In this document: piece by piece, positions 34,601 through 35,254 of the stretch
Numbering within the stretch: the first letter of the stretch is position 1
How the letters are laid out: each line of letters begins with the position of its first letter
Origin: Oscillospiraceae bacterium
GTDB lineage: Bacteria > Bacillota > Clostridia > Oscillospirales > Oscillospiraceae
NCBI GenBank assembly: GCA_017444665.1
Contig: JAFSWC010000017.1
Coordinates: 1 to 35,254, forward strand
DNA length: 35,254 bases
Direction: 5' to 3'
Translations under genes and position numbers: made by a program
The notes under the pieces: generated by a model
Seen by the model: the letters and a program-made list of their open reading frames with translations, nothing else
The model's database searches: none
Told to the model about the DNA's origin: nothing

Positions 34601-35254
34601 ACGCTGAAGGTCAACAAGGCTCCTGTCACCGTTACTACAGGCAGCGGCACCAAAGAGTATGACGGCACGGCGCTGACCAACTCCGAGGCGACCATCACCG
34701 GCCTTGTGAATAATGAGACCGCGACGGTTACCGCCACCGGCAGCCAGACCGAGGTTGGCTCCACCGACAACACCTATGAGATCAGCTGGGGGACGGCGAA
34801 AGCGGATAACTATGAGGTTTCCGAGAATCTCGGCACCCTGGAAGTTACCAAGAACACTGCCACGATCACGCTGACGGCAGCGTCTGACGAGAAGCCCTAT
34901 GACGGCACGCCGCTGACGAACAACAATGTTACCGCGACCGGTCTGCCGAAGGACTTCACCGTCGAGGCGACTGCTTCCGGCAGCGCGACCAACGTCGGCG
35001 ACGAGGGCAAGAATGTCGTTAACGCCGATTACAAGATCCTTGATGCGGATGGCAATGACAAGACTGCCAACTTCACCAACGTCACCACGGTCGACGGAAA
35101 GCTGACGATCACCCCGATCAACGTCACGGTTACCATCACCGGCAACAACAACACGACGGTTTACGACGGCGAGGCGCACACGGTCACCGGCTACACCGCC
35201 ACCGCGAGCAGCACGCTGTACGACGTGACCAAGGACTTCACGTTCAACGGCACG
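28667..35254 (+). CDS. Giant repeat-rich cell-surface protein, 3' end beyond the window
   Basis: The frame from ATG 28667 (AGGAGG upstream) stays open for 2196 codons to the window end. A signal peptide (NKLSKRVLSLLLALLMVLG, cleaved near residue 27) is followed by an acidic Thr/Pro/Glu linker (about 36-148) and a beta-rich domain (149-262). An Ala/Glu-rich acidic stretch (262-378) leads to many InlB B-repeat (Flg_new)-like modules, for example GYDFEGWYKDEALT...YAKW at 827-892 and GYVFDGWYTTADGD...YAHW at 1301-1369. MucBP-like segments such as YTVKYVDEAGNDV follow (about 1374-1600), then MBG/YDG-type repeats (YDGTPLT) from about 1616 on. Such proteins are adhesins or surface fibres. The anchor is out of view. 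Confidence 0.92.
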   Translation, partial: MNKLSKRVLSLLLALLMVLGTCDQALAAGLDNGRYASDEVTEVATDAPKDNAGAGAGTDASEKSTSTEDDKTPSTTESAQNPPANDGNEQGSDNEEPKPSEGGDTTVVTEPGEGTDPTNGTEPGNVTDPTEGTDGEGEKEEKTEEAKDATYKKTSAGKYTIASASGTYASGKKAPKLVVASGSGSSVESWRIRGSFKSMKLTVRVKELPELAEGETLGFVGMYGTTPGSKVLKSVSAAGDSVTITLKGKVTGLALVKFAAPAADDAAEEPVVDAAAAEAPAEEVKLAAKAADAVTDVKAEEAKGEATTEEEAKVEPTVEEEEIEIVENEEAIDENEIEAAEADDGKEDVEETEEVTEPSRGVDGEEGETLTDVEGEGETGTWKVDFYNRDGEIIKTVLVIKGEAIGDDMPATIAREDYVAYWAVGMIDTHGTITVDKRIDKTYVPEEDTTVVPDYDKVTYKVTFYTDEDKTETVDEKTVDVDTSYCLNDIPPVPPLAGSSGKWVYSGGDFSNNVKITADTDVWAKYDKTVFTVKFMVGSDVYKTDTYYTGDALELPADPVVEGKDFIGWFINDTQYAGGEQVKSDLTLQAKFSDQFAVNFVILNDDGTVSERLSQYFRSEGEAIGTMPQNPFVAGKVFLNWTNKDTGEEITAATVVNGNITAVANFRTVDIYNITAEYFYLNDSGAEVKFNTDLMQVEANELPYEITAPATTKTDPNEVSGAPIYYPEQQTITVTESDFDAEKKCTVRFKYVAYTAEYDYVYLLKNLNGDGYSEIDRTEDVKGVLNSYVTPDVKTFDYAVLERAEGATITQASGQELKVYYTRKNFQLSYESNGGSYVAGGTYAYGSSVNLPTTNPTRDGYDFEGWYKDEALTQKVTGSVEIMGETTLYAKWTGKTVNYTIVYMLEKYNNSNNTTSFEYDNSRTASATVGETVYASSAPDLTGDNYRGYEKDTAFNATSSVEIAADGSSVLVVHYKLIRYTLVFNANNGTIAIGGNTYTGSNYRIENIVLGQAMGALWPSSSNEIYRTNRYFDGWEGGPSVYITKQYELVWNHVANANNQHVMTYTASWDTSSHNRNAYYWLQQPDGTWVIADEYTQIGLNTNNLGAKDIDGYDKHNGNATRPDNSYPNSGNTDVPVWIDEYTDTYTSYGHNSANPSSSERTITRTVDGQSVTYTFDHAESYWSWGTRYYAYVYTGTVPGHEGTEEVYCYNFYYDRKQYTITYYFGETKLKTTDPIYYEADISGTTYNYTPAKPASTSTIDYSDYTWGGWYAESALQNPYTFDTMPGHNVVVYAKWIAPTFTVQFLDEDGTSELFDSKTVNKYAKVTNPGNPTKAGYVFDGWYTTADGDTLFDWNTQITANTKVYAHWEVKTLSYTVKYVDEAGNDVATSKTVTNPNFRIGQEVTESAIAVAGYKPHDNSLKLELSGDEETDVITFVYVQKGETTSYTVNYVIADGETGAGTAVAAQKTETVPGDTASIVELAAAVNYEALYAAVPALDGVEFFPDEVEKTLVLSATESQNVLTFYYTSYKNAPVTVHYVDMNGAEIASTDVQKLKVGKTFTLSRTPIEGWELNKAVVGNGIDGAAAGTDYKITEQVIEQGGLEFTLVYQKKATITVKSASKQYDGTALTLPEALTDQVEVEGLKDGHTLASVEYTYANADSTDGKGRLNAGTATVTPKNAVITGESNPNYYTVRYISGTLEVTKINVTVRIEPDRWTGNPYTGEEYKTGFTNPGKGIADYVMISHDGYKTAYLNTIWDTVKGKCSQGGVGLGYYAISETDAGDYDYTVDFTTADLPQNDNYSVSLYVREGRLQILPAALTVTTGSDTKVYDGTPLTKDEVTLDGLVTADQSKVTATATGSQTEVGSSENTYEITWGGVNPNNYNITDELGTLTVTENNDEVKLIAASDEKTYDGTPLTNSTVTADGLPDGFTVVATASGSQTDAGESANVVNDGYVIKDSKGVDKTANFTKITKVDGTLKVNKAPVTVTTGSGTKEYDGTALTNSEATITGLVNNETATVTATGSQTEVGSTDNTYEISWGTAKADNYEVSENLGTLEVTKNTATITLTAASDEKPYDGTPLTNNNVTATGLPKDFTVEATASGSATNVGDEGKNVVNADYKILDADGNDKTANFTNVTTVDGKLTITPINVTVTITGNNNTTVYDGEAHTVTGYTATASSTLYDVTKDFTFNGT
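34124..35119 (+). repeat. Alternating A-B-A-B YDG repeat modules in the surface protein
   Basis: Type A units (34124-34375, 34625-34870) contain TVTTGS.TK.YDGT.LT and end NTYEI.WG...LGTL.VT. Type B units (34376-34624, 34871-35119) contain AASDEK.YDGTPLTN and end DKTANFT...VDG.L. Units are 82-84 residues, and like units are much more alike than neighbours, so the pair was duplicated as a block of about 166 codons. Confidence 0.88.

Noticed and set aside
28862..35179. Two very long minus-strand open frames (908 and 1149 codons) antisense to the surface protein
   Set aside because: They mirror the biased GAC/GTC-rich codons of the plus-strand gene, lack credible starts and domains, and the plus frame has a signal peptide and known repeats.
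34124..35254. Regularly spaced repeats that might be a CRISPR array
   Set aside because: The repeats are about 250-base protein-coding modules in one open frame, not short palindromic repeats with unique spacers.

Overview
The window reads as chromosomal DNA of an anaerobic, GC-rich Clostridia member (Firmicutes; an Oscillospirales- or Christensenellales-like gut lineage is my inference). The evidence is Firmicutes-type gene content (ECF transporter module, Rex, ClpE-like ATPase, YitT, LytTR regulator, zinc-finger anti-sigma factor), GGAGG-type ribosome binding sites, sigma-A-like promoters and a ferredoxin-type aldo/keto reductase. There is no phage, plasmid, insertion sequence or CRISPR array.

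Layout. 1-502: 5' part of a CatA-like acetyltransferase (minus). 682-1566: SAM methyltransferase whose 3' end runs into a 119-bp tandem repeat. 1937-5202: ecfA1-ecfA2-ecfT-truA. 5333-9922: CvpA-like protein, ClpE-like ATPase, macrodomain protein, rhomboid protease and DUF523 protein, closed by a strong terminator. 9958-11287: a secreted protein of unknown function and an SSB-like protein (minus). 11406-12071: deoC. 12147-13670: the translation operon infC-rpmI-rplT with its own promoter, attenuator leader and terminator. 13688-14575: YitT protein. 14699-16017: Nif11-like small protein overlapping a trigger-factor-like protein. 16054-16758: LytTR regulator (minus). 16939-18042: aldo/keto reductase. 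18142-20013: coiled-coil surface protein (minus). 20104-20766: a repeat-rich spacer and tRNA-Ser(GCU). 20843-23591: mnmE, HAD phosphatase and rex (minus). 23704-27648: trmB, exoA, dusB, ECF sigma factor and anti-sigma factor, transcribed in that order on the minus strand. 27649-28666: a 1-kb spacer with repeats, promoters and a long leader. 28667 to the end: the first 2196 codons of a giant repeat-rich surface protein.

How genes work together. The ECF module powers vitamin or metal uptake with S-components encoded elsewhere. TruA, DusB, TrmB and MnmE are tRNA modification enzymes. Rex, the LytTR protein and the sigma/anti-sigma pair are regulators. The two surface-protein genes share a long conserved promoter block and so are probably co-regulated.

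Most unusual points. (1) infC starts at AUC behind an attenuator leader, and it carries an in-frame UGA at codon 145. The UGA is followed by 58 sense codons that still encode the conserved IF3 C-terminus. (2) The two surface-protein promoters match closely over about 60 bp, with a 22-bp gap between a TTGACG box and the -10. (3) A Nif11-like gene is coupled to a trigger-factor-like protein lacking the PPIase domain. (4) The 3' end of tRNA-Ser and its terminator are duplicated. (5) The LytTR regulator has a degenerate receiver domain.
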